64,000 bases of DNA from an uncultured Carboxylicivirga sp. (GCA_947503525.1 CANNEA010000002.1:1054001-1118000); one strand, 5' to 3'; counted from the first letter of the stretch, positions 27,310 through 36,783 are shown. Notes: generated by a model from the sequence alone, not told the origin. Made by a program: numbers and translations.

Positions 27310-28473
27310 ATGGCAAAAATATTAGTCATTGATGACCAGAGAAGTATTCGAAATACGCTTAAAGATATACTTGAGTACGAAAAGCATACGGTAGAATTAG
27401 CAGAGAATGGAGAGGATGCACTTGAGTTATATAATGTGAATAAATACGATGTTGTACTATGTGATATCAAAATGCCAAATATGGATGGCATGGAGGTATT
27501 GGATAACATGATCAGTCATGATAATGATGCTCCGGTTATAATGATATCTGGTCATGGAAATATTGATACTGCGGTGGATGCCATTAAAAAGGGAGCTTAT
27601 GATTTTATAGAGAAGCCACTTGATCTAAACCGGCTTTTGGTGACTATTCGTAATGCCATCGAAAAAAAGGATTTGGTAACAGAAACGAAGGTGCTGAAAC
27701 GTAAAGTGAGCAAGACCTACGAAATGATTGGAGAATCGGAACCTATTGCAAAGGTTAAAGAAATGATTGATAAGGTTGCTCCAACCGATGCAAGGGTGTT
27801 GATTACCGGAGGAAATGGAACAGGTAAAGAATTGGTGGCACGTTGGCTTCATGAAAAAAGTAATAGAGCCGACAAACCCTTTGTCGAAGTTAATTGTGCA
27901 GCTATACCTTCAGAATTAATAGAAAGCGAATTGTTTGGTCATGAAAAAGGAGCCTTTACTTCTGCACACAAGCAACGCAAAGGTAAATTTGAACAAGCTA
28001 ATGGAGGAACTATCTTTTTAGATGAAATTGGAGATATGAGTCTTACTGCTCAGGCCAAAGTTTTAAGAGCTCTTCAGGAGAATATCATCAGTAGGGTTGG
28101 AAGTGATAAGGATATAAAAGTTGATGTTCGAGTATTAGCCGCAACGAATAAGAGTTTAAAGGATGAAATCGCAGAGAGTAAGTTTCGCGAAGATTTATAC
28201 CATAGGCTTAGTGTGATATTGATTCATGTTCCTGCTTTAAATGATCGGAAAGAGGATATTCCATTACTGACCGAGCATTTCAATAATTTGATATGTGCTG
28301 AATTGGGTATGTCGTTAAAGACCTTTACAGATGAAGCGCTTAATGAGCTAAAAGCCATTAACTGGACAGGAAATATTCGTGAATTCAGGAATGTAATAGA
28401 GAGGCTTATTATCTTAGGTCAGGAGTCGATAACCGATGCGGATGTAAAGTCTTATGCACGTCCGATGGCATAA
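27310..28473 (+). CDS. Sigma-54 activator-type response regulator lacking a DNA-binding domain
   Basis: 387 residues: receiver domain 1-115 with phosphoacceptor Asp52 (CDIKMPNMDG) and Lys102 (FIEKP), then an AAA+ domain from about 138 with Walker A GGNGTGKE (167-174), the sigma-54 contact loop GAFTSA (214-219, normally GAFTGA) and Walker B FLDEIGD. The protein ends at SYARPMA right after the AAA+ lid (NIREFRNVIERL), with no Fis-type helix-turn-helix. A gene encoding the next enzyme begins 11 bases later, so there is no room for a frameshifted remnant. It may act from solution or through another protein. Confidence 0.88.
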   Translation: MAKILVIDDQRSIRNTLKDILEYEKHTVELAENGEDALELYNVNKYDVVLCDIKMPNMDGMEVLDNMISHDNDAPVIMISGHGNIDTAVDAIKKGAYDFIEKPLDLNRLLVTIRNAIEKKDLVTETKVLKRKVSKTYEMIGESEPIAKVKEMIDKVAPTDARVLITGGNGTGKELVARWLHEKSNRADKPFVEVNCAAIPSELIESELFGHEKGAFTSAHKQRKGKFEQANGGTIFLDEIGDMSLTAQAKVLRALQENIISRVGSDKDIKVDVRVLAATNKSLKDEIAESKFREDLYHRLSVILIHVPALNDRKEDIPLLTEHFNNLICAELGMSLKTFTDEALNELKAINWTGNIREFRNVIERLIILGQESITDADVKSYARPMA

Positions 28474-28484
28474 ACAGGCTTGAT

Positions 28485-29918
28485 ATGAGAACAGAAAATG
28501 ATTTTCTTGGTGAAGTAAATATTGAAGATGATGCATTATATGGCATTCATTCAGTGCGCGCCAAAGAAAATTTCCCCAATAAAATGGCATTTAATCTGGA
28601 ATGGTATAAAGCTATGGGGCTTGTAAAGAAGGCATGCTTCTGTGCATATGGAAAGTTCAAATTAGCAGCTTCTGAAAAACATGATCTAAGAGAGTTACCA
28701 ATTTCTTTTTTTGACGATCAGCTTATTGAAGTTTTAAAAAGCGCTGCACAGGAAGTTGCAAGTGGTCAGCACTACAATCATTTTATTGTTCCTGCAGTAC
28801 AAGGTGGTGCGGGAACTTCAATTAATATGAATGTCAACGAGATTATTAGTAATTCGGCCTTGATTGCTCTAAATGAAAAGCCTGGTGAATATACAAAGGT
28901 AGACCCATTTGAACATGCAAATGTTTTTCAATCTACAAATGATACCGTTCCTACCGCGCTTAAGTTAGCATGCATGACCTTGCTTGATAATCTGGAAGAT
29001 GGTATTAATCAGCTGAGGAATGAGGTAGAGATCTTGGAAGGTAAATATAGGAATTTGCTTCGTCAGGGTTATACTCAAATGCAAGCTGCTGTGCCATCCA
29101 CTTACGATAAGCTGTTTAGTACATATAACAACGCGTTATCACGGGATTGGTGGAGAGTTTCAAAATGTTCAGAGCGAATAAAAGAGGTTAACCTTGGTGG
29201 AGGAGCCATTGGTACCGGACTAGGTATTCCAAGATTTTTTATAATGCAAGTGGTTACAGAGTTACAGTATTTATCGGGTTTACCTTTAACCCGATGCGAA
29301 AACTTAAGTGATGCTACGGCCAATCTTGATAGTTATGTTGAGGTGCACGCAACATTAAAAGCTCATGCTGTTAATTTGGAAAAGATGGTCAATGATATGC
29401 GCCTGCTGGCATCGGATCTGACGGCCAATGATAATCTTTCAATTCCTCAACGACAAGTAGGTAGTTCGATAATGCCAGGTAAAATAAATCCGGTGATACC
29501 TGAATACGTTATCAGCTCGGTACATAAAATCTATAGCAACGATGTGCTAATATCAAATTTGTGTGGACAGGGCTGCCTTGATTTAAATGCCTATATACCT
29601 TCAATTGGGAACGCTCTCTTAGAATCATTGCAATTATTAATTGATGCTAATCACAGTATCTTAAAAAATATGGTTAGCGATTTAATTGTTGAGGGCGAAG
29701 ACACAAAAGCATATCATAATCCATCGGTAACCACGGCCTTAACTCCTTATCTTGGTTACCACAAGGCAAGCAAGTTGGCAACATATATGAAGGAGCATAA
29801 AGTATCCGTTTTTGAGGCGAATATTAAGCTCAAATTAATCGATAATAATCAGCTTGCTGCGATCATGAAACCTGAGTCCTTAATAAAGCAAGGTTATAGT
29901 TTAAACGATATAAAATGA
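28485..29918 (+). CDS. aspA: Aspartate ammonia-lyase
   Basis: Aspartase, 477 residues, of the fumarase/aspartase superfamily. It converts aspartate to fumarate and ammonia. The N-terminal VNIEDDALYGIHSVRAKENFP, the NVNEIISNSALI and TNDTVPTALKLA segments, and the signature GSSIMPGKINPV with the catalytic Ser in GSS are all present. It is the third gene of the ppx-regulator-aspA operon. It can feed fumarate for anaerobic respiration and ammonia to the gltBD/amt network. Confidence 0.93.
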   Translation: MRTENDFLGEVNIEDDALYGIHSVRAKENFPNKMAFNLEWYKAMGLVKKACFCAYGKFKLAASEKHDLRELPISFFDDQLIEVLKSAAQEVASGQHYNHFIVPAVQGGAGTSINMNVNEIISNSALIALNEKPGEYTKVDPFEHANVFQSTNDTVPTALKLACMTLLDNLEDGINQLRNEVEILEGKYRNLLRQGYTQMQAAVPSTYDKLFSTYNNALSRDWWRVSKCSERIKEVNLGGGAIGTGLGIPRFFIMQVVTELQYLSGLPLTRCENLSDATANLDSYVEVHATLKAHAVNLEKMVNDMRLLASDLTANDNLSIPQRQVGSSIMPGKINPVIPEYVISSVHKIYSNDVLISNLCGQGCLDLNAYIPSIGNALLESLQLLIDANHSILKNMVSDLIVEGEDTKAYHNPSVTTALTPYLGYHKASKLATYMKEHKVSVFEANIKLKLIDNNQLAAIMKPESLIKQGYSLNDIK

Positions 29919-30025
29919 ACTATAAAGGTTTAAAAACTATTCTATTCATAGCTGGATTTCAAACATCTTTCCTATATTTAACCTGACAAAAATGTTCTAA
30001 CCAAACATTGTAATAGAGCAGATTA

Positions 30026-30634
30026 GTGAAACCAAACCTAAGTAATGTGCAGGCTGATTCAGCCAATGGCTATGAAAACACACAAAGGATGAGCATTCCA
30101 TTCGACTTTACATATGAACTTATCACAGGAGGTAAGGCTGCTGGGAGAATTGAATTTCAGGAGCATGTAGTTGAATTTGAGGTGGTAAATAGTGGTAATC
30201 CCCTTTATGATTTACTGAAAGGTATGTCAAGCCTTATATTTGAACCTTCTCATATTTGGGGCGAAGACAATATAAGTTGGGTGGATTGGTACGAAGAAGT
30301 TGGATGTTTAAGGTGGGTCCTGTCAACTGAAGATGGATTGAATATCCAGGTTAAGCTAATAAAGTATGAGGATGTATTTGACGAATCTACCGGTTCTGTT
30401 GTAGCTGAAGGTCTTTTAGATATGCAGGACTTTTATTATGCCATAATTCATAAGTTAGATAAGTTCATTAAGAGAATGGGGTTACTGAATTATGAGCAGC
30501 AATGGCAAAAAGATGAATTTCCTCTAACTTATTTCTTACTTCTAAAAAAATATCTCATTGAGAAAGGGAGTTGGATTCCAACCAACGAAAAAGTGGGGAT
30601 TCTCAGTGACGAGCTCGATTTTCTTATTGCCTAG
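30026..30634 (+). CDS. Hypothetical protein
   Basis: 202 residues from a GTG start, or 181 residues from the ATG at 30089 (MSIPFDFTYELITGG); I cannot decide between them. No family recognised. The protein is soluble, acidic and rich in aromatic residues (ISWVDWYEEVGCLRWVL), with a predicted beta-rich first half and a helical second half (DFYYAIIHKLDKFIKRMG). It is a single gene ending at a clear terminator, 105 bases after aspA. Confidence 0.6.
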   Translation: MKPNLSNVQADSANGYENTQRMSIPFDFTYELITGGKAAGRIEFQEHVVEFEVVNSGNPLYDLLKGMSSLIFEPSHIWGEDNISWVDWYEEVGCLRWVLSTEDGLNIQVKLIKYEDVFDESTGSVVAEGLLDMQDFYYAIIHKLDKFIKRMGLLNYEQQWQKDEFPLTYFLLLKKYLIEKGSWIPTNEKVGILSDELDFLIA

Positions 30635-30654
30635 CCTTAAAGAATATTTTTAAT

Positions 30655-30697
30655 TACCTTTTACAAGCTTAGAGCTTAGTTAAAGGGTATTTTTTTA
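30655..30697 (+). terminator. Intrinsic terminator with nested hairpin
   Basis: TACCTTTTA (30655-30663) pairs with TAAAGGGTA (30681-30689), one G-U pair, and encloses AAGCT-TAG-AGCTT. Seven T follow. Confidence 0.85.
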
Positions 30698-30739
30698 TAT
30701 ATTACAGAATGAGTAATCTTTCGTAATTAAAAGTTATGC

Positions 30740-32299
30740 ATGAGTAAAAAGCCTACATACAATGAGTTGTTGGAGAAGATCAGAAGATTAGAAGAATCTG
30801 TACAAGCTTATGAGGAGCAAATTGATGAGCAAAAGATCTTAGATAATGAATCGCGATTTAAGGCTTTATCTGAGGCAGCTCATGAAGGGATTTTTATTCA
30901 CGAGAATGGTGTTTGTTTGGAAGTTAATAGTGCCGGATGTGAGATGTTTGGAATAGATCATGACGATTTTATTGGCATGCATGCATTATCAATATTTACT
31001 GATGAAACCAAGCAACTTGTTGTCGATAACATTAGAAATGAAGTAACTGAAGGATACGAGGCGGTTGGCATTAGAAAAGATGGATCTACTTTTAATGCTG
31101 AAATTCGAGGCAAGAATTACTTCTATCGGGGACGAAATGTCAGGATAGCTGCTATTAGGGATATTACCAGTCAAAAAATGGCTGAACGAACTATAAAGGA
31201 AAGTGAAAGTAAGTTCAGAGAAGTTGTTGAAAATGCGGCGGATGGTATATTGTTGGGTAATTTAAGTGGGCATATGATTGAGGTGAATGAGACATTTCTT
31301 AAAATGACCGGGTTTAGTAGAGAAGAGATAGTTGGTCAGCACATTAAGAAAATATTTGCCTCTAATGCTTTATCTGAAAAGCCACTTCGTTTTGACTTAT
31401 TGAATAAAGGACAATCCATTATATTAGAGCGTGAGATTTTAGGCAAAGACGGAGAGCGAATTCCTGTGGAAATGAATTCAAAACGACCGCATGCCAATTA
31501 CTATTTAACCATTATCAGAGATTTGCGTGAAAGGCGAAGAGCAGCGAAAGAACTTGAGCGCAAGAATAAGGAACTTCAATTGGCTAAAGAGAAAGCTGAG
31601 GAAAGTGATCGTTTAAAATCATCTTTTTTGGCCAATATGAGTCACGAAATCCGGACGCCGATGAATGGCATTCTGGGTTTTGCTGAATTGTTAAATTCAG
31701 ATGATCGTGATGAGCAAAGCCGTAAGGAATATATTAATGTTATTATCAGCAGTGGCCAGCAATTGCTTAATATTATTAATGATGTGCTGGAAATTTCAAG
31801 AATTGAAACAGGTCAGATAAAAGTTTCTGATCAGAAAGTCAATGCCAATTCTTTACTAAAGGAAATGGAGCTATTTTTTCAGCCTCTTGCCATTCAAAAC
31901 CATAATAAGATAATACTTGATATACCGCCTGATACCGAAAAACTTTATTTTGTAGGAGATCAATCAAAGGTGAGGCAGGTGCTGACCAATTTGATTAACA
32001 ATGCGCTTAAATTTACCCTTAATGGTTCTGTGACGGTTGGCTATGTACGAGAAGAAGAAACTTTAAAGTTTTTCATTCGCGACACTGGTATTGGTATCCC
32101 TGAAGAATATCTGGATAAGATTTTTGATCGTTTTCTACAGGCGGAATATCAAGATCAGGCTAAGCAAAGAGGAACCGGGCTTGGCCTGGCAATCTGTAAA
32201 AAGCTTGTAGAATTAATGCAAGGCGAAATCTGGGTTGAAACGGAAATCAATAAGGGATCAACTTTTTATTTCTCCATTCCATTGCAAAAAAAAAGCTGA
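30740..32299 (+). CDS. PAS-domain sensor histidine kinase (soluble)
   Basis: 519-residue histidine kinase without membrane segments. It has a short N-terminal coiled coil (NELLEKIRRLEESVQAYEEQID), two PAS domains (about 40-150 and 155-270), a linker coiled coil, and a HisKA domain with the phosphoacceptor His near residue 300 (SHEIRTPMNG). The HATPase domain has NLINNALKF, DTGIGIPEEY and GTGLGLAI. There is no receiver domain. Its response regulator is not adjacent; the nearest is the NtrC-like protein 2.3 kb upstream. Confidence 0.92.
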   Translation: MSKKPTYNELLEKIRRLEESVQAYEEQIDEQKILDNESRFKALSEAAHEGIFIHENGVCLEVNSAGCEMFGIDHDDFIGMHALSIFTDETKQLVVDNIRNEVTEGYEAVGIRKDGSTFNAEIRGKNYFYRGRNVRIAAIRDITSQKMAERTIKESESKFREVVENAADGILLGNLSGHMIEVNETFLKMTGFSREEIVGQHIKKIFASNALSEKPLRFDLLNKGQSIILEREILGKDGERIPVEMNSKRPHANYYLTIIRDLRERRRAAKELERKNKELQLAKEKAEESDRLKSSFLANMSHEIRTPMNGILGFAELLNSDDRDEQSRKEYINVIISSGQQLLNIINDVLEISRIETGQIKVSDQKVNANSLLKEMELFFQPLAIQNHNKIILDIPPDTEKLYFVGDQSKVRQVLTNLINNALKFTLNGSVTVGYVREEETLKFFIRDTGIGIPEEYLDKIFDRFLQAEYQDQAKQRGTGLGLAICKKLVELMQGEIWVETEINKGSTFYFSIPLQKKS

Positions 32300-32315
32300 G
32301 CTTTAGGCCCAGCTT
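32286..32315 (-). terminator. Intrinsic terminator for the acyl-activating fusion gene
   Basis: AAGCTG (32293-32298) pairs with CAGCTT (32310-32315), extended by an inner GC pair set. On the minus strand a run of nine T follows the stem. It overlaps the stop codon of the convergent kinase gene. Confidence 0.8.
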
Positions 32316-32325
32316 CTAAATGTCA

Positions 32326-34788
32326 TTATCTGCTTTGATTAACGGAAATGCTTTTATAAACAATGTTTGAAAGAGCATCGTATGTTGATTCTTCAGGATA
32401 AACCGGTTTTAAGAATTCAACACTTATTTTCTTCAAGGGCTTAGGAAATACTGATCCCCTGGGCAATGCATCTATGGCACCTTTTATCGAAACAGGGACA
32501 ATAGGAATGTTGAGCTCACGACTTAATATTGCAAAAGTCTTTTTAAACTCTCCAAGCTTGCCATCAAATGATCGGGTCCCTTCTGGGAAAATGATAAGAT
32601 TCTTTTGTTTTTTTAAGGCCTCACCCATTTTCTGAATGGATTCTTTTAAATCTTTATTTAAATCCATAATGATGATATGGTGACGATTGGCAAAGAATTT
32701 CAGAAACTTTGACTTAATATGTTTCTCTTTGGCATAAAAATAAGTATTGCGAATTACTTTCTGTTTTAAGAAAGAGGCAACAAACAGACCATCAAAAAAG
32801 CTTTGATGATTAGGTGCTATAATACAAGGTCCATCAGGTATATTTGACAAACCTTTTCCTTTGAATCGAAAATATAATTGGAAGAAGAACTTCGACATTC
32901 TCACAAAAATAGTTCCGGTAAACCAGGTACGTGGTAATTGTAAATGGACCTTTTCTTTTAATATTTTAGACCAATTAATTTTCTCAATTGATAGGCGTGT
33001 TTTCTTAGATGCGATAAATTCGCTCAATGCAAGAATAGAAGGGAAGGCAACTAATTCATTTTCCTCCATTTCAACACCAAATGTTGATTGAATAAATACT
33101 TGTAAGCCAACTTTGTCAAGCGAGTCCATCCCCAAATCTATCTCAATATGGTTTTCGGGGCGAACGTTACAGTTTTTTTCATTCGCAATAAAATCGCTTA
33201 TGACGTGATATTCTTTAAGGTCTATTTTTACCTCCTCCTTAGGTTCGTCACTTTCCTCTTTAATCAAGTCAGGAAGTAAGAAGCGCTGCAATTTTCCTAA
33301 ACGAGTTCGAGGTAAATCAGCATTTAATATTGAGAAGGCCATAAGCTTTTTATACGGAGCAACGGATTGATTATATTTGTCAATCACATCCTGTTTCATA
33401 ATATTATGAATGTCATTCTCATTTTTGCCCTCAAGTTCGGCTTTATTTGGAACTATAATCGCTCGTAACTGGTCCTTATCTGCAAACACACCAATATCTG
33501 CAACACACGAAGCCATGTTTTCAATCTTGGTTTCAATTTCAGCAGGGTTGATATTTTTACCGGTTGATAATACAATGATCTCTTTCTTACGACCAGTGAT
33601 GTATAAATATCCATCATCGTCAAGACGGCCCAAATCACCGGTGTATAACCATCCATCCCTTAAAACCTCAGCGGTTTCCTCAGGTCGGTTATAATAGCCT
33701 TGCATTACATTTGCTCCTTTAACAGCTATCTCACCATCACGTATTTCAACCTTAGCGACTGATAATATTTCTCCAGGGCTACCAATTCTTACTCTTCCCG
33801 GGCGTGTAAAGCTAATCATAGGTGCAGCTTCGGTCATGCCAAAACCTTCCAATACTTCAAATCCTAAAGTGTTGAAATCGCTTCCTACCTCTGGGTCTAA
33901 TGCTGCTCCCCCGGCAACCATAAACTGCACAGCACCACCAAATTTTTGATGTACTGATTTGAATATTTTTCTTGAGAATGAAATTGAATCTACTTTCTTA
34001 GCTAGCGCAAATAGGGTTCTTGCAATGAAACTACTATCGATTTTGGTTCTAATACCTTTACGAATTGCAGCGTACAATCTAGGAACTCCAATGATAATGC
34101 TTACTTTATTTTGTTGCAAAGTGTTCATGATATCTTCTGATACCATTGAAGGTGATATTGCAATTGTGGCGCCTACAAATAAAGGTGCCATCATTGTACC
34201 CATTAAAGGGAAAATGTGGTGCATTGGTAAAAGCATCATCACCACATCTTTGGCTGAATAAATATGTACTTCGTTTGTTACGGCATCAATATTAGCCATT
34301 AGGTTTTCAAACGAAAGCATTACACCCTTAGGGCTGCCTGTTGTGCCGGAAGTATATATGATTACTGCGGTTCGATCCTTGTCTGTGTTAATTTGAGGGA
34401 GATCAACTTCTTCATCGATAGGAACAGCTTCATAATCTTCAATAACAAACACTTTGGTGTCGATTGCTGCCTTTTGGATAGCTTCCTCCAAGTGTGTTTT
34501 TTTCTCAACTGAAGTATAGACTACCTCAGGGGCGCAATCTTTTAAAATATAAGCCACCTCATCAACCGAAGACATAAAGTCAATTGGTACTACAGTGGCG
34601 TTATTTTGCCATCCGGAGTAGAATGCATAAACCCAGCCTACCTGATTTTCAGAAAAGATAGCAACGCGATTGGCGTTAATATCTTTTATTAAATCGGTAT
34701 AAACCGATATTTTACCATTAAGTTGCTTATAACTAACTTTATTGTCACCACAGACAATAGCCGTTTTATCCCCAGCATTACAAATCAT
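32326..34788 (-). CDS. Acyl-AMP ligase - acyl carrier domain - PlsC acyltransferase fusion
   Basis: 820-residue three-domain protein. Residues 1-500 are an AMP-forming acyl-CoA/ACP synthetase with YTSGTTGSPKGVMLS, GFGMTEAAP, YTGDLGRLDDDGYL and the lysine-bearing C-terminal hinge. Near 553 is an acyl-carrier motif, LGMDSLDKVG, with the phosphopantetheine Ser. Residues 640-820 are a 1-acylglycerol-phosphate acyltransferase-like domain with NHQSFFDG near 659 and FPEGTRS near 732. This arrangement would activate a free fatty acid, hold it on the internal carrier and transfer it to a lysolipid, resembling Aas but with reversed domain order. The start has a rare strong Shine-Dalgarno (AGGAG). Confidence 0.88.
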   Translation of the reverse strand: MICNAGDKTAIVCGDNKVSYKQLNGKISVYTDLIKDINANRVAIFSENQVGWVYAFYSGWQNNATVVPIDFMSSVDEVAYILKDCAPEVVYTSVEKKTHLEEAIQKAAIDTKVFVIEDYEAVPIDEEVDLPQINTDKDRTAVIIYTSGTTGSPKGVMLSFENLMANIDAVTNEVHIYSAKDVVMMLLPMHHIFPLMGTMMAPLFVGATIAISPSMVSEDIMNTLQQNKVSIIIGVPRLYAAIRKGIRTKIDSSFIARTLFALAKKVDSISFSRKIFKSVHQKFGGAVQFMVAGGAALDPEVGSDFNTLGFEVLEGFGMTEAAPMISFTRPGRVRIGSPGEILSVAKVEIRDGEIAVKGANVMQGYYNRPEETAEVLRDGWLYTGDLGRLDDDGYLYITGRKKEIIVLSTGKNINPAEIETKIENMASCVADIGVFADKDQLRAIIVPNKAELEGKNENDIHNIMKQDVIDKYNQSVAPYKKLMAFSILNADLPRTRLGKLQRFLLPDLIKEESDEPKEEVKIDLKEYHVISDFIANEKNCNVRPENHIEIDLGMDSLDKVGLQVFIQSTFGVEMEENELVAFPSILALSEFIASKKTRLSIEKINWSKILKEKVHLQLPRTWFTGTIFVRMSKFFFQLYFRFKGKGLSNIPDGPCIIAPNHQSFFDGLFVASFLKQKVIRNTYFYAKEKHIKSKFLKFFANRHHIIIMDLNKDLKESIQKMGEALKKQKNLIIFPEGTRSFDGKLGEFKKTFAILSRELNIPIVPVSIKGAIDALPRGSVFPKPLKKISVEFLKPVYPEESTYDALSNIVYKSISVNQSR

Positions 34789-34813
34789 AACTCCTTCTTT
34801 GCATTAATACCCA

Positions 34814-34821
34814 CAAATATA
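34814..34821 (-). promoter_or_regulatory. -7 element of the acyl-activating fusion gene
   Basis: TATATTTG on the minus strand, a perfect TAnnTTTG, preceded by eight T and 25 bases before the start codon. The -33 region is poor. Confidence 0.45.
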
Positions 34822-34879
34822 AAAAAAACCTATCGCCAACGTACATTCACTCTCTAAACGATTAGATAGCCAGTCAGAA

Positions 34880-36103
34880 CTATAAGTAATCAGCACTAAT
34901 TTCTTTGTTATTTCCAACAAAAGGCGCAACTGCACGAGTATAGATTCCCTGCACGTACGCAATTGTCATGCCATAGTTTGTTATGGCTACTTTTGATGCC
35001 TTTGCTTCTCCAATACGATTGTGTAGTTGTTTTCTGGTTATCATACAAGCTCCGCATTGTACTACTAAAGCATATTCATCAATTGGTCGTTCTACTTTAT
35101 CCAAGCCAGCCACCACATCATACTCCAACTGTTTACCCGTATAGCCTGAAACCCATCGAGGAATTTTTACCCTTCCAATATCATCGCATGCTACATGGTG
35201 AGAGCATGATTCTAAAAGTAAAATTCGGTCACCATCCTTAAGCTCATCAATCCTAGGAGTGTCTTTCAAATAATTTTCGAAATCTCCTTTGAAGTGCGCA
35301 AGTAAAATGCTAAAACTAGTTAATGGTATATCCTTTGGAATAGACGCATCAGCTTTCAGAAATATTTGGCTATCGGTAATGGCCAGGGCAGGTTTGATTT
35401 TTGTCTTTTTTAAGAAAGTATCTACTTCCCTCTCTTTTAATACAATGCATATGGCATCATTATCTAAGATATCCCTTATTGCTTGTACTTGAGGTAAAAT
35501 TAAACGTCCTTCGGGTGCTTCAATGTCGATAGGAGTTATTAGTAAAACAATGTCTCCATATGAAATTAAATCACCAACCAAACTTGGAGTAGTATATGAT
35601 GATTCAGGAATGGATTTCTTTAAAACACTAATTAAGTCTTCAATATCATTATTTATGGCGGAGAAGGGCAAGGTAAATGAGGCTCCCTCTGAACTTACAT
35701 CATTTAACCATGAATCGCGTACTGGCGATATGTCAACCTTATTATGGAGAATAATAAAAGGTGTATCGTTTAATTTAAAGGCTTTGATGAGGTCAAGCTC
35801 AGGTTGTTCCCATTCGTTATTGGTAACTACCAATATGGCTAAATCAACCAGTTTAATGGCTTGTTTTGTTTTTTTAATACGAAGCTCTCCTAATTCTCCT
35901 ATGTCATCAATTCCTGCTGTATCAATTAATACTACAGGGCCAAAACCAGTTAATTCAAATGATTTTTTAACCGGATCAGTGGTTGTACCAGCATGATCCG
36001 AGACAATTGCAATTTCTTGATTTGCCAGACAGTTAATAATTGAACTTTTACCATTATTCCGCCTTCCAAATAATCCGATATGCGGTTTCCTATCTCTACT
36101 CAT
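34880..36103 (-). CDS. hydF: [FeFe]-hydrogenase H-cluster maturation GTPase
   Basis: HydF scaffold/GTPase, 407 residues, full length. The GTPase domain has Walker A GRRNNGKS (13-20), DTAG (61-64) and NKVD (121-124). The C-terminal cluster site has Cys300-Ser-His302, then 46 residues, then Gln349-Cys350-Gly-Ala-Cys353. The family motif is CxH-x46-53-HCxxC, so here the second His is replaced by Gln while all three cysteines are kept. No hydE, hydG or hydA is in the window, but the gene implies that the organism makes an [FeFe] hydrogenase. It is transcribed alone. Confidence 0.93.
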   Translation of the reverse strand: MSRDRKPHIGLFGRRNNGKSSIINCLANQEIAIVSDHAGTTTDPVKKSFELTGFGPVVLIDTAGIDDIGELGELRIKKTKQAIKLVDLAILVVTNNEWEQPELDLIKAFKLNDTPFIILHNKVDISPVRDSWLNDVSSEGASFTLPFSAINNDIEDLISVLKKSIPESSYTTPSLVGDLISYGDIVLLITPIDIEAPEGRLILPQVQAIRDILDNDAICIVLKEREVDTFLKKTKIKPALAITDSQIFLKADASIPKDIPLTSFSILLAHFKGDFENYLKDTPRIDELKDGDRILLLESCSHHVACDDIGRVKIPRWVSGYTGKQLEYDVVAGLDKVERPIDEYALVVQCGACMITRKQLHNRIGEAKASKVAITNYGMTIAYVQGIYTRAVAPFVGNNKEISADYL

Positions 36104-36122
36104 TATATTATATCTTCTTATG

Positions 36123-36130
36123 CAAAGGTA
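36123..36130 (-). promoter_or_regulatory. hydF -7 element
   Basis: TACCTTTG on the minus strand followed by CA, a perfect TAnnTTTG, 19 bases before the hydF start. No TTTG is found at the expected -33 position. Confidence 0.5.
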
Positions 36131-36319
36131 GGCGAAAAAAGTTTCATTTTAATAGTCTGTTAAGGCTCACATATACAAGATTATAGATGAGGGGAGTGTT
36201 TTTTTTGTTCAAAAGTCATATGGATCTATCACCCATTTTGGATGTATAAGTGTCTTTATTATTGAATACGAAAGCGTATTTAGCTATTGGCGCAAGTGAA
36301 TAGTTTCTCATGGGTTTAG

Positions 36320-36395
36320 AAAATGGGCTGTGGTATAGGTATTCTGCTGGTATTGACTAAAGGTTTAGGTTAAGGAATTATCCACAGCCCATTTT
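36320..36395. repeat. 14-base perfect inverted repeat with 48-base interior
   Basis: AAAATGGGCTGTGG (36320-36333) and CCACAGCCCATTTT (36382-36395). It lies 35 bases downstream of the small minus-strand gene at 36430 and upstream of hydF. It could be that gene's terminator with an unusually large loop, or a structured RNA. A smaller hairpin, AATACG-AAAG-CGTATT, is at 36265-36280. Confidence 0.55.
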
Positions 36396-36429
36396 AAAGT
36401 TATTGGTCTAATGCGAAAAATGCCAATAA

Positions 36430-36783
36430 TTACCCTGTACATGCATAAAGATTTTCCTTTAAAAAGATACGGTAGGTTAAAGCATCAATTTGCTTGAATG
36501 GTAAAACAGCCATATTATCAAACTTCAGGTGATGTTCGAAACGATTAATAATTAGATCAGCTTCTTTGGCATAAACCGGATATGTGTTTTTAATGAATTG
36601 ACAACTCTGTCGAATTATTTCAATTTTAACATTATTCTCTTCAGCGGGTTCAGCAAACAATGCTAAACGCGAATGAATCTGTTTTAGGACCTTGGTTTTA
36701 TTAGCAATACCGAGTTCTAAATCAGTCCATGCTCTTGTTCCTTTCTCAACCAATTTCTTTAGTATTTCATCATGCAATTTCAT
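36430..36783 (-). CDS. Hypothetical small helical protein
   Basis: 117 residues, not recognised. It is predicted mostly helical and basic (LHDEILKKLVEKGTRAW, KVLKQIHSRLALFAEP, EADLIINRFEHHLKF), with no signal peptide, membrane segment or metal motif. It stands alone, with an inverted repeat downstream and a 344-base gap upstream. Codon use looks like its neighbours, so it is probably a real gene. Confidence 0.6.
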   Translation of the reverse strand: MKLHDEILKKLVEKGTRAWTDLELGIANKTKVLKQIHSRLALFAEPAEENNVKIEIIRQSCQFIKNTYPVYAKEADLIINRFEHHLKFDNMAVLPFKQIDALTYRIFLKENLYACTG

